NCBI GenBank assembly: GCA_036013505.1
Contig: CP107851.1
Span: 8,356,001-8,420,000, forward strand
Source: Streptomyces sp. NBC_00510
Lineage (GTDB): Bacteria; Actinomycetota; Actinomycetes; Streptomycetales; Streptomycetaceae
Direction: 5' to 3'
Length of the DNA stretch: 64,000 nt
Shown: piece by piece, positions 25,715 to 33,665 of the stretch
Position numbering within the stretch: position 1 is the stretch's first letter
Layout of the letters: each line of letters opens with the position of its first letter
Position numbers and translations under genes: made by a program
The notes under the pieces: model-generated
Database searches by the model: none
What the model was told of the DNA's origin: nothing
The model's input: only the letters and a program-made list of their open reading frames with translations

Positions 25715-26314
25715 TCAACGCTTGTCGCGTCGGCTGCGGATGCTGAGGGCGATGACGGAGACGAGGAACCAGAAGGCACCGAAGGCCGAGTATCCGGCGA
25801 CGGTGGACAGGCTGCTCGTCGCCGAGGCGGACGTGGCAGCGATGGTGGCGCCGGCGAGTACGGACTGTGCACCGCTGATGACCATGGGCCACTGGGCGCC
25901 GACGGTGCGCCGGCGTCGGATCGCCACGACGAGCTGGATGGCTCCGGACAGGAGGGCCCAGACGCCGAACACGAGCAGGGCCGTCCCGATGGTGGAGAAC
26001 ACGGCGATGATCATTCCGGCGGTGGTGGCGAGGCCGAGACCCATGTTGACGGTACTGACGCGGTTCGCGGAGCCGGTGCCGGCCAGGCGACGCTCGAGGA
26101 GCGTGGCGATGGCGTCCCACAGGGGGTAGACGACGAGCAGCACGGCCGCGATCACCGTGGGCCTGTCCGCCGACACGAGCGAGGCGGAGGTCGTGAAGAC
26201 GAGTGCCACCCAGATCAGGGAGAAGACGACTCGGATCAGGTGGAGCGATCGGAGCCCGGAAGGCGTCGTCGCGGCCGTGGTCGAAGGGGCCGAGGTTACG
26301 GTGGTCTGAGTCAT
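25715..26314 (-). CDS. DUF308/HdeD-like membrane protein
   Basis: The product has 199 residues with a Thr/Ser-rich N-terminus and about six membrane helices (HLIRVVFSLIWVALVFTTSA, AAVLLVVYPLWDAIATLL, GMIIAVFSTIGTALLVFGVW and others), a layout typical of HdeD/DUF308 proteins. It ends SIRSRRDKR on the cytoplasmic side. It is divergent from a two-component system and shares its promoter region, which carries a 16-bp inverted repeat, so it is a plausible target of that system. Confidence 0.82.
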   Translation of the reverse strand: MTQTTVTSAPSTTAATTPSGLRSLHLIRVVFSLIWVALVFTTSASLVSADRPTVIAAVLLVVYPLWDAIATLLERRLAGTGSANRVSTVNMGLGLATTAGMIIAVFSTIGTALLVFGVWALLSGAIQLVVAIRRRRTVGAQWPMVISGAQSVLAGATIAATSASATSSLSTVAGYSAFGAFWFLVSVIALSIRSRRDKR

Positions 26315-26385
26315 CGGGTGTCCCGTGGTGATCGTGACGGTGTGAGGCGGTCGCCTCGATGACGAGTCTCAGGGGCCTCGGGAGG

Positions 26386-26496
26386 CGCCGTGTACTTCGA
26401 ACGAAGTAGTTCTGCCATCCGCTTCGACGGCAGGCGCTCTGCCGTCCCGATCGACCGAAGCAACTGCGCGGTCTACATCATTCGAAGTACACGGCG
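26386..26496. promoter_or_regulatory. perfect 16-bp inverted repeat with internal hairpin in a divergent promoter
   Basis: CGCCGTGTACTTCGAA (26386-26401) recurs inverted as TTCGAAGTACACGGCG (26481-26496). Between the arms, GACGGCAG (26426-26433) pairs with CTGCCGTC (26439-26446). One arm is about 70 bases from the membrane-protein start and the other just before the kinase start. This is the arrangement expected for paired response-regulator sites, possibly with looping. Confidence 0.65.
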
Positions 26497-26505
26497 GCCG
26501 CACAT

Positions 26506-27708
26506 GTGAACGAGAATCGGCTCATGGTGATGGCGCAGAACAGTCAGGACGGGCTCGCGGCACCGCTGTGGGTCCGCCGCCCCGAGGTGCTGCACCGAGT
26601 CGCCTATGCGCTGGCCGCGCTGGCGTTCACCGGTCAGATCGTGGCGGTGATCCTGAGGGGTGCGGACTGGCCGACGGCCCTGTCCGTGCTCCTCGCCGGC
26701 GGCGGTGTCGCCCTCTCGTGGTGGAAGCCGTGGGCGGGACTGGTCGTGACGAGCGCGGCGTCCTTCGCCGTCACAGCGGTGGGCCACGACCCCCTGTCGG
26801 TGTGGATGATGGCGGTGCTCGTGCTGTTCTCGGTCACCCTCAGGGGAAAGCAGCCGCTGGCCGGAACCGGCATCGTGGCGGCGTTCTTCCTGGGGGCGTT
26901 CATGACGGTCGGAGGATTCCGCGGCGGTGCGGTCGTGGGAGTCGCCGCCGTTTTCTCCGCTGTGGCAGGAGGTGCGACAGGGGCCGCGCTCCGCATCCAT
27001 CGAGACCACTGGTGGACCCTGGAGGAGCGGGCCGAAAGCGCCATCGCCACCCGCGAGATCGAAGCCACCCGACGAGTGACCGAAGAACGACTCCGCATCG
27101 CCCGGGACCTCCACGACGTCATCGGCCACCAGGTCGCGATGCTGAGCCTGCACCTCGGTGCAGCGGAAATCGGGCTGCCCGAAGACGCCGAGTCCTCCCG
27201 GCAGGCCCTCGTCTCAGCCAGGTCCAGCGCCCGCACCGTCATCGTCGAAACGCAACGCATCCTCGCGCTCCTCCGCCTCGGGGACGATGTCTCCGACGAC
27301 GAGGCGCTGCGGCCGACCCCGGCGCTCAGCGGCCTGGAAGGACTCATCGCCTCGTTCGAGAGCATCGGCCTCGACATCCGACCCTCCATCGACATCCCCG
27401 CCGGCTTCGTGGAGCCCAGCGTCGGCGTGACGGTCTACCGGGTCGTTCAGGAAGCGCTCACGAATGCCTACCGGCATGGAGAGGGGACGGCATCGGTGGA
27501 CGTGCGCGAGCACGACGGCAGGATCTGCGTCACCGTGGAGAACCGCGTCGGTCGCTCACCCCGCGGCTCCGACTCGGGCAGCGGACTCGGACTCGTGGGG
27601 ATGCGCGAACGCGTGGAGTCCTCCAGCGGGCGGCTGACGATCGACAGTCACGACGGGCGATTCCGGGTCCACGCGGAGTTCAGCCCCCTGGGAGCCGTCG
27701 TCCGATGA
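26506..27708 (+). CDS. sensor histidine kinase, NarL/DesK-like (HisKA_3)
   Basis: The product has 400 residues from GTG at 26506. Residues 20-155 carry about five membrane helices (VAYALAALAFTGQIVAVILR and following). The dimerisation/phosphoacceptor motif is RIARDLHDVIGHQVAMLSLH with His203. The ATPase has N-box VVQEALTNAYRHGEG and G-box GSGLGLVGMRERV. The membrane sensor has no large external loop, suggesting detection within or at the membrane. It overlaps the response regulator by ATGA. Confidence 0.92.
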   Translation: MNENRLMVMAQNSQDGLAAPLWVRRPEVLHRVAYALAALAFTGQIVAVILRGADWPTALSVLLAGGGVALSWWKPWAGLVVTSAASFAVTAVGHDPLSVWMMAVLVLFSVTLRGKQPLAGTGIVAAFFLGAFMTVGGFRGGAVVGVAAVFSAVAGGATGAALRIHRDHWWTLEERAESAIATREIEATRRVTEERLRIARDLHDVIGHQVAMLSLHLGAAEIGLPEDAESSRQALVSARSSARTVIVETQRILALLRLGDDVSDDEALRPTPALSGLEGLIASFESIGLDIRPSIDIPAGFVEPSVGVTVYRVVQEALTNAYRHGEGTASVDVREHDGRICVTVENRVGRSPRGSDSGSGLGLVGMRERVESSSGRLTIDSHDGRFRVHAEFSPLGAVVR

Positions 27709-28364
27709 CGCGGATTCTGATCGTCGACGACCAGGACGACATCAGGGCCGGGATCCGGGCGATGCTCCGGCTCGACCCGAGTCTCGTCGTCGTGGATGAT
27801 CTCTCCGATGGACTCCAGGTCGTCCCCTTCCTCCGGGAGCACCCCGTCGACCTGGTCCTGATGGACATCCGGATGCCCGGCATCGACGGTGTCGAAGCGA
27901 CCCGCCGGATCCGTGCAGAGCATCCACCCGAAAAGACGCGGGTGATCGTGCTGACCACTTTCGACCAGGACGACATCGTTCTCGCCGCCCTGCGCGCGGG
28001 CGCCAACGGTTTCCTGAGCAAGACCGTGAGCCCCGCTGAACTCGTCGCCGGCATCACCGAGGTCGTCGGCGGTGGCGGTGCGCTGTCGGCCGCCGCGACC
28101 GCCGCGCTCATCGGTCACATGACCGACCGACCGCCCCCGGTGATCGACCAGGAGCTGCTGCGACGCTTCGGCGCTCTGACACCCAGGGAGCGGGACGTGG
28201 TCGTTCTCATCGCAAGCGGTCTCGGCAACGACGAGATCGCGGCCCAGATGTCCGTGTCGCCGTTCACCGTGAAGACGCATGCGGTGCGGGCCATGACGAA
28301 GGTCGGCGCACGTGATCGGGCGCAGCTCGTCTCGTTCGCCTTCCGGGCCGGTCTCTACCCCTGA
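27705..28364 (+). CDS. NarL/FixJ-type response regulator
   Basis: The product has 219 residues; ATG at 27705 overlaps the kinase stop. The receiver domain has acidic DDQDD and phospho-acceptor Asp54 in LVLMDIRMPG, plus TTFDQDD and the Lys in FLSKTVSPAEL. The LuxR helix-turn-helix is ALTPRERDVVVLIASGLGND then EIAAQMSVSPFTVKTHAVRA. It is a complete partner of the kinase and probably binds the inverted repeat upstream. Confidence 0.94.
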   Translation: MTRILIVDDQDDIRAGIRAMLRLDPSLVVVDDLSDGLQVVPFLREHPVDLVLMDIRMPGIDGVEATRRIRAEHPPEKTRVIVLTTFDQDDIVLAALRAGANGFLSKTVSPAELVAGITEVVGGGGALSAAATAALIGHMTDRPPPVIDQELLRRFGALTPRERDVVVLIASGLGNDEIAAQMSVSPFTVKTHAVRAMTKVGARDRAQLVSFAFRAGLYP

Positions 28365-28497
28365 GCGGGGCGCGTCATCCGCGCCGTGCGAGGGCGCTCG
28401 CGTCCGGTGTGGTGGTCACCGGGCGCGTGCAGCCGACTTCCGGGACCTTGGCCCATGCTGCGGTCTCGCGGTCCATGGCGAGTGACACCCGGTCGCG

Positions 28498-28821
28498 TCA
28501 GTCTGCGGCTTCTCCGCTCCAGAGCGTGATCCACTCGTCCCATCGCGGCGCGTCACCAGCGTCGTCCTCGCCTTGCGCGTCAGGGGATGCCAGAGCCCGA
28601 AGACCGGCGAGCAGGGGCCTGAGGATCCTGCGGTTGTAGCCCAGCACCCTGCCGGAGTTCCCCGGGATGACGCCGCGCAGGTGGATGACGACGAGCAGGA
28701 TGTTGGTGGGTCCGTAGTCCGCCGGGATCTGACCGCAGGACTTCGCTGCGTCGGCGACGCCTTGCAGCGCGTCGCGCATGCGGTCCGCCGCGGCGTGGAC
28801 CTCCGCGGTGTTTACGGTCAC
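28498..28821 (-). CDS. hypothetical protein, 107 aa
   Basis: GTG at 28821 gives MTVNTAEVHAAADRMRDALQ then GVADAAKSCGQIPADYGPTN, a helical N-terminus vaguely like WXG100 proteins, followed by GRVLGYNRRILRPLLAGLRA. Codon bias is good. Its start abuts a truncated MFS gene on the other strand, so its promoter may be lost. No family is recognised with confidence. Confidence 0.5.
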   Translation of the reverse strand: MTVNTAEVHAAADRMRDALQGVADAAKSCGQIPADYGPTNILLVVIHLRGVIPGNSGRVLGYNRRILRPLLAGLRALASPDAQGEDDAGDAPRWDEWITLWSGEAAD

Positions 28822-28825
28822 GGAT

Positions 28826-29320
28826 ACAACGTCCTGAACACCGGACTGGTCCTCCTGCCCTCCGCACTGTGCGTCTTCGCCGGCGGCCGGGCCGCTCGCT
28901 CCTGCCCTACTCCGTACCGCCGGACCCCGCACCAGCGTCATCACCGCCATGGGACTCATGGGCCTCGGCGCGCTCGGCCTCACGATCTGGCCGGCCGCTC
29001 TGTGGTCCCTGTTCCACTCCTTCTGCGAGGTCAGCATCGGGATCGGCGCGGGATTCTCCGCCATATCCCAGGTCATCGCCCGTGTCGCACCCGTAGACGA
29101 GGTGGCTGCGGCCGGAGGACTGAACCAGGTGATCCGCACGATCGGACAGGCCGCCGGCGCGCCCGCCGCGTCAGCCATCCTGGCAGCCGGCACCACAGGG
29201 TCACGGGCGGTCATCCCCATCGGCAACTACCAGCACGCCTTCGCCGTCGCCGCCGTGTGCGCCTGCACGGCCGCTGTACTGGGGGCCGGACTCAAACTGC
29301 CACGAGGCGCGGACGCTTGA
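28826..29320 (+). pseudogene. C-terminal remnant of an MFS transporter, frameshifted
   Basis: VLNTGLVLLPSALCVFAGGR begins as an MFS helix in one frame. After a shift, ITAMGLMGLGALGLTIWPAA, IGIGAGFSAISQVIARVAPV and DEVAAAGGLNQVIRTIGQAA follow in another, a typical DHA2 C-terminal half. It ends LGAGLKLPRGADA. The N-terminal helices with motif A are absent, so it is not functional. Confidence 0.75.
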
Positions 29321-29707
29321 CCGGTGTCGCTGGGACGACGAACTCAGCGTAGCCACCCTCCGTTCGTGCCCTGGCCGAGCCGATCGAGCGCATCGGCAGG
29401 CGTGCGATCGTGCTGCTCGTTGGCGTGGCATGGGGAGGGGCGGATGGCAGGGGCATGGGTGACGGTGTGTCATCCGCCGGCCGAGGCAGCGGATGACAAC
29501 CCCGTGGAGCGGGGTATGTGGGACGAACGCCGGATCCAGGGCGGCAGCGACGGTCTGGGTTTCACCGTTGCCCCGGATACGAGGACGACCCACCTCACTC
29601 GGCCACTCGTGCCCGGGACCCCGGGAGGTCTCGCGCGTGGCCGAGCGGACACGTGAACCTTCGCCCTGGTCTCGTGAACCTTTCTCCGCCACGAGCCGAC
29701 TGACTTG
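29321..29707. other. intergenic region, nothing recognised
   Basis: There are 387 bases upstream of the second sigma operon, presumably including its promoter. No coding frame has family character. Confidence 0.45.
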
Positions 29708-30284
29708 GTGACGGGTACCGCTGGACAGGGGAGGTGCGGTAACGGGCGACGCGACGAGCTGCTCGTGGTGCGCTGCCAGCTCGGGGAGCGGGAGGCGTTC
29801 CGTGAGTTGGTGCGCGTCTGGCACGCCCCGTTGTGGCGCTACGTGCGGGGGATGGTCGGCTCGCCGCACCTCGCGGACGATCTCGCGCAGGAGGCGTGGG
29901 TCGCCGTGCTGCGGGGGCTGCCGAGACTGCGGCAGCCCGAACGGTTCGCCCCCGCGGCTGTTCACCATCGCCCGGCGCGCGGTCACCGACCACCTTCGGC
30001 AGGCGTACCGGGTTTCGGAGACGTCCGTGGAGGAGGCCGGCACCGTGGTTGTCGACGACGGCGACTCCCTCAGCGGCGTGCTGACCGCGATGCAGGTGGA
30101 AGCCGGCCTCAACGGGCTGCCGCTCCCGGAGCGCGAAGTGCTGATCCTCTTCCATCTGCAGGATCTGCCTCTGGCTGCCTGCGCGGAGGTGCTCGGCGTA
30201 CCACCCGGCACCGTCAAGAGCAGACTGCACCGCGCGCGCCGCATGTTGCGGAGCGTACTTGCCGAGAGGGGATACGAGGCATGA
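29708..30284 (+). pseudogene. ECF sigma factor with one frameshift
   Basis: The first frame (GTG 29708) carries region 2: ELLVVRCQLGEREAFRELVR, YVRGMVGSPHLADDLAQEAW and VAVLRGLPRLRQPERFAP. The second frame continues LFTIARRAVTDHLRQAYRVS and region 4: LPEREVLILFHLQDLPLAAC, AEVLGVPPGTVKSRLHRARR. The shift falls in a five-C run near 29950; one C fewer restores a normal ECF protein of about 190 residues. It is either a real pseudogene or a base-calling error. It overlaps the next gene by ATGA. Confidence 0.8.
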
Positions 30285-30778
30285 GTGAGCAGGACCCCGC
30301 AGCTCAGCGGGATGTGCCCAGGGAACTCGAGCGCGCGCTCGCCGCGGAGGCCTCGCTGGGCTCCCGGATGCGCCACGCGGCTGTGGGACTGGCGGGAGCA
30401 TCCGCGGCGGCACTGCTCGCGGTGCTGTGGGCCACCGAGCCGCATCCGCTTCCTGCGCGCACCCAGGCCGCCTTCGCCGCGCTGATCGCCATCGGGCTGG
30501 CCTGGGCCGCCTTCGCCACCTGGGTGCTGAGCAGGCGCCGACCGCTGTTCGCGCAGGACCGGGTGCTGGGAGCGCGGCTCGCGCTCCTGGTCACCGTGGT
30601 GACCGGCATGGCAGGGACAGCACTGGCCGCGGCACGCGCCACCGCGGCCGGGACACTGGCCACCGCCTTGACCGGTGCCTTGCTCGTCGCCGCAGCGGCA
30701 CTCGTCCTCGCCCGGGCCCGGCGCCGACGTCGCGAACTCCTGCGGCTACGGGACGCGCTGCGACGGGAAGCCTCCTGA
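30281..30778 (+). CDS. four-helix membrane protein coupled to the ECF sigma gene (possible anti-sigma factor)
   Basis: The product has 165 residues. ATG at 30281 overlaps the sigma stop. After a charged N-terminus (MSEQDPAAQRDVPRELERAL) come about four membrane helices (AAVGLAGASAAALLAVLWAT, AFAALIAIGLAWAAFATWVL, ALLVTVVTGMAGTALAAARA, LATALTGALLVAAAALVLAR) and an Arg-rich cytoplasmic tail. The position and coupling fit a membrane regulator of the sigma factor, although no zinc-type HxxxCxxC motif is present. Confidence 0.8.
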   Translation: MSEQDPAAQRDVPRELERALAAEASLGSRMRHAAVGLAGASAAALLAVLWATEPHPLPARTQAAFAALIAIGLAWAAFATWVLSRRRPLFAQDRVLGARLALLVTVVTGMAGTALAAARATAAGTLATALTGALLVAAAALVLARARRRRRELLRLRDALRREAS

Positions 30779-30828
30779 ACCCCTGAAATGCATCCGTCCG
30801 GACTCATCCATGGCTCACGGAGGCTGCC

Positions 30829-30969
30829 GTGAACAGCAAGATCCCTCCCGTCGGCCCGCTGGCTCTCGCTCTACGCCTCGGCGGCACGGGCAGGCGCACC
30901 GTCTTCATGGTGGCGGCGCTGGCGTGCACAGCCCTGCTGTTCGGGATCGGCCTGCTGCTGACCGTTTGA
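30829..30969 (+). CDS. 46-aa single-helix membrane protein, third gene of the ECF operon
   Basis: GTG at 30829 has GGAGG six bases upstream and lies 50 bases after the preceding stop. The sequence is MNSKIPPVGPLALALRLGGT then GRRTVFMVAALACTALLFGI and GLLLTV. The membrane helix covers about residues 26-46. Conserved operon position suggests a helper of the membrane regulator. No family is known to me. Confidence 0.6.
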   Translation: MNSKIPPVGPLALALRLGGTGRRTVFMVAALACTALLFGIGLLLTV

Positions 30970-30989
30970 GCCACGTACCCGGGCGGACG

Positions 30990-31180
30990 GCGAGCCTGTG
31001 GGAGTGCAGGCTGGAACACGGTCCAGGTGAAGCCGACCTTGTCGCCGGCCTTGAGCTCGAACGGGAACCCGGCAACGGGCGTCGAGGTGCGGTTGACGGA
31101 GATGTTCCAGTAGGCGACGCCGTTGCCGTTGGCGTCCTGAGGGCTTCGTGCCGCAGACCGTGACAGTGATAAGCCGTGCA
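30990..31180 (-). pseudogene. C-terminal remnant of an extracellular beta-sandwich-type protein
   Basis: The minus strand reads DANGNGVAYWNISVNRTSTP then VAGFPFELKAGDKVGFTWTV, an alternating hydrophobic pattern typical of an exported beta-domain. No start or signal peptide precedes it; the upstream frame is the decayed region at 31181-31430. The family is uncertain. Confidence 0.35.
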
Positions 31181-31430
31181 CGCCACATGCCGGGTGGCCC
31201 GACTCGCGGCCGCGGCCAGGCGTTCCGGCAGCGCCTGCGAGCGGCGGACGAGGTCCAGCAGGCGTTCGGCGACCGTGGGCATACGGGACGCCAACTCCGA
31301 CAGGTCTGATGCGGACACCCGGCCCGGGACGACCTCTCCTGCGAGGTCTTCACGTGGATCGGCCACCAGACGGGAGGCGTCCCGCTCGGATTAAGAAGCC
31401 GGGGTCGATGCCGAAGGCCTCGGCCAGCCG
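31181..31430 (-). pseudogene. possible remnant of an XRE-type regulator C-terminus
   Basis: HGLRLAEAFGIDPGFLI resembles the end of XRE domains. After a frameshift, VSASDLSELASRMPTVAERL then LDLVRRSQALPERLAAA continues as helices. The N-terminal helix-turn-helix is missing, apparently removed at the promoter of the iron-box gene. The call is weak. Confidence 0.3.
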
Positions 31431-31467
31431 GAGTCCATGAGCGGACGCATTAGCCGTGCATGCTAAC

Positions 31468-31486
31468 TTAGGTGAGGCTAACCTAA
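31468..31486. promoter_or_regulatory. iron box (DmdR/IdeR/DtxR operator)
   Basis: TTAGGTGAGGCTAACCTAA differs from the perfect 19-bp dyad TTAGGTTAGGCTAACCTAA at one base. It overlaps the expected promoter 14 bases before the DUF2470 start, so iron-bound DmdR should repress the gene when iron is plentiful. Confidence 0.9.
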
Positions 31487-31499
31487 GGAGAGAGCGTTG

Positions 31500-32227
31500 A
31501 TGGCCATTGCATTCGTCCAGGCGGCCTACCCCACCAACGCAGAGCGGATCCGTTCGGTCCTGGCGCGTTCCGACTCCCTGAGTCTTACGACCGATGGCAA
31601 CTGCTACGACCTGATTTCCATGCACACGGTCGACAGCAGCGGAACGCTGCGACTGCACGTCCCCTCGGACAGCCTGCTTGCCGACGAAGCCGCGTTCACC
31701 CCGCGCGGCATTCTCGCGAGTCTGGTCGAGTTCACCGACCTTGCCCCCACAGCGGTCCGCGACCGGGTCCGGGCCCGCGTGTCCCTTGCCGGCTTCCTCA
31801 CCCCAGCCGAGATCCAGGACACGCCCGAGGTGCTTGTGCTCCGCCTCGATCTTGCCCGCGCCGCCATCGAACGGGACGGGACGACCGTCGGCGTCGACCT
31901 TGACGAACTGGCCGCCGCGCAGACCGACCCGTTGGCCATCGAAGAGACGGCGCTGCTCACCCATCTCGACCGGGACCACAGCGATGTGATCGCCCAACTC
32001 GGCAGGCTCGTCGACCGGAACGTCCTGCAAGACGTCGTTCATCTGCGCCCGATCGCACTGGATCGCCACGGGCTTACCCTGCGGTGCGAGTACGCCCGGG
32101 GCGCCAGGACGTCCGGGTCGCCTTCCACTCCCCGGCCCGCAGCGCAGCCGACATCGGTCAACGGGTCGCACACCTCATGGCCCTGGCCCGTGGCGGCTCC
32201 CGTCGGTGCCGCGCCGATCACCGGTGA
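31500..32227 (+). pseudogene. iron-regulated DUF2470 (HugZ C-terminal-like) protein with a late frameshift
   Basis: ATG at 31500 with AAGGAGA upstream. The first frame reads MAIAFVQAAYPTNAERIRSV, SLSLTTDGNCYDLISMHTVD and LDRDHSDVIAQLGRLVDRNV, typical of DUF2470 proteins related to heme-utilisation HugZ. Near 32100, within a GGGG run, the frame must shift by one base to give RQDVRVAFHSPARSAADIGQ and RVAHLMALARG, the expected end at 32227. Without the shift the protein runs on with unrelated residues to 32300. The loss is at the C-terminus, so function may be partly kept. Confidence 0.75.
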
Positions 32228-32352
32228 ACAGATCGATCACTGCCTGCGACAAGGCGCCCGACACATGTGCCGGAGGGCGATCTCCTCGCGGAGTTCGTGA
32301 ACCCTCTGCATTCCCCTCTGCATTCCCCCGACGTCATGAGAGCGAGACGGCA

Positions 32353-32928
32353 TTGACCACGGCTGCGCCCGACTTCACCGGCCGCCTCGGCCGTCCGGGC
32401 GCGGTGCGGACCGCCACCCTTGCGGACACCGGGGCTCTGCATCAACTGTCCTCGGCGTTCATCCCCGGCGGCGCGCTGCGAGAGCGCCCGCTCGGCCACT
32501 ATGCCCGTCATACGGGCGACTTCCTCGTAGCCGAGAACGAAGCAGGGGAGGTCGAGGGCTGTGTCGCGGTGCACCGCTACCAGGAACGACCGCCCGCGTA
32601 CGGGAGCCTCCGGCAGGCAGGTCCTGCGGGATCCGGTTGCGCCGCCGCGGTCCTCTACAACTTCTGCGTCGCACCCGGTAGCCAGGGCCGTGGCATCGGT
32701 TCGGCCCTGTTGCGGGCCGCACTCTCCCGAACCGGAACGCAACCCGTGTTCACCGCGACCACAGGCAACGGTGACCTGTTCCTCCGGCACGCCTTCCGCT
32801 ACTGCGACGCAACCACCGCACCTGCCGCCTGGCTGGCCACACTGGACCCACGTCGAGGGTCGAGGATCCTGACCCGATCGGCCGGGTCCCTTTGGCGGCC
32901 AGTGGAAGCGTCCGGACGCCCGGAGTGA
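32353..32928 (+). CDS. GNAT-family N-acetyltransferase
   Basis: The product has about 191 residues; the start is TTG at 32353, with weak ribosome-binding sequence. The acetyl-CoA loop is NFCVAPGSQGRGIGSALLRA. AAVLYNFCVAP precedes it and VFTATTGNGDLFLRHAFRYC follows. It resembles ArgA-like or siderophore-locus acetyltransferases. It is in the same direction as the iron-box gene and may share its transcript, which would make it iron-responsive. Confidence 0.82.
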   Translation: MTTAAPDFTGRLGRPGAVRTATLADTGALHQLSSAFIPGGALRERPLGHYARHTGDFLVAENEAGEVEGCVAVHRYQERPPAYGSLRQAGPAGSGCAAAVLYNFCVAPGSQGRGIGSALLRAALSRTGTQPVFTATTGNGDLFLRHAFRYCDATTAPAAWLATLDPRRGSRILTRSAGSLWRPVEASGRPE

Positions 32929-33133
32929 TCCATCGTCCAGGCATTCGCCTCGTCGGTGCCCCAACTCCTTCTTACACCTGATTGCCTTCGATCACGTGTC
33001 GGGGCCTGGCTGTCGGCGGGGAGGCGGGAGGACGTGGACATCACCCACAGGAGGCGGCGCCTGGATTCACCGGGCTGCGGCCGCTCCAGCGCGCGACGGC
33101 TGAGCTGCGCGCCGACTCGGACGGCTCCCCGGC

Positions 33134-33448
33134 GTGCTGACCTGGACGTCAGTGTCCTTTCGGGCGACGGGAGGCACCCCGAGTCCGGAACAGATCACGG
33201 CGGATGCCGACCGCCTCGCTGACATACCAGCTGTCCAGGCAGCAGCAGCCATAGGCATCGACCTCGAGGGCGAGCGAACCCTGAGCATCGGCTGGAACGC
33301 CTACGAGACCGCAACCGGTACAGAACTCCCCGGCGATGCCTTCACCATCAACTACCCCGAACTCGACCCCGCCTGGAACTTCGACTTCGGCGACCACAGC
33401 GAGGTCGCCGCCCGACTGCCCCGGGTTGCGGCGGTCTACCCGGAGTGA
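33134..33448 (+). CDS. hypothetical protein, 104 aa
   Basis: GTG start; sequence MLTWTSVSFRATGGTPSPEQ, ITADADRLADIPAVQAAAAI and DAFTINYPELDPAWNFDFGD. It is acidic and soluble, with good codon bias. The ribosome-binding site is weak, and the protein may have lost its first residues. No family is recognised. Confidence 0.55.
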   Translation: MLTWTSVSFRATGGTPSPEQITADADRLADIPAVQAAAAIGIDLEGERTLSIGWNAYETATGTELPGDAFTINYPELDPAWNFDFGDHSEVAARLPRVAAVYPE

Positions 33449-33498
33449 CCGGCCGACCAGTTCCGGAACTCCGGGCAGAGCCGATCCAAGAATCGCCA

Positions 33499-33660
33499 TC
33501 AGGGTGCGGCGGGTGTCGCTCGCACCCCTGGCATTGGGGCGGTTGATGGTGGCGGTGTGAGGGGCTGGTCCAGGGTGTGGAGGGCCCGGTCGGCGCGGCG
33601 GTGCAGGGCGGACAGCGGCGGAACGACGCTGGCGAGTTGCTCGTGAACGGTGCGGGTCAT
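33499..33660 (-). CDS. small ORF (53 aa) downstream of the SDR gene
   Basis: ATG at 33660, five bases after the SDR stop. MTRTVHEQLASVVPPLSALH then RRADRALHTLDQPLTPPPST; the C-terminal half is Pro-rich. The ribosome-binding site is weak. Possibly translated with the SDR, but it may be chance. Confidence 0.35.
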   Translation of the reverse strand: MTRTVHEQLASVVPPLSALHRRADRALHTLDQPLTPPPSTAPMPGVRATPAAP

Positions 33661-33665
33661 GGCGT

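Noticed and set aside
25275..26120. Minus-strand frame of 281 residues over the gap at 25.2-25.7 kb
   Set aside because: It overlaps the DUF308-like gene in the wrong frame and is His/Arg/Pro-rich without motifs.
26568..28364. Continuous plus-strand frame that could suggest a kinase-regulator fusion
   Set aside because: Its first 375 residues are out of frame with the kinase domain and Arg/Pro-rich; the kinase has its own frame and the regulator starts at 27705.
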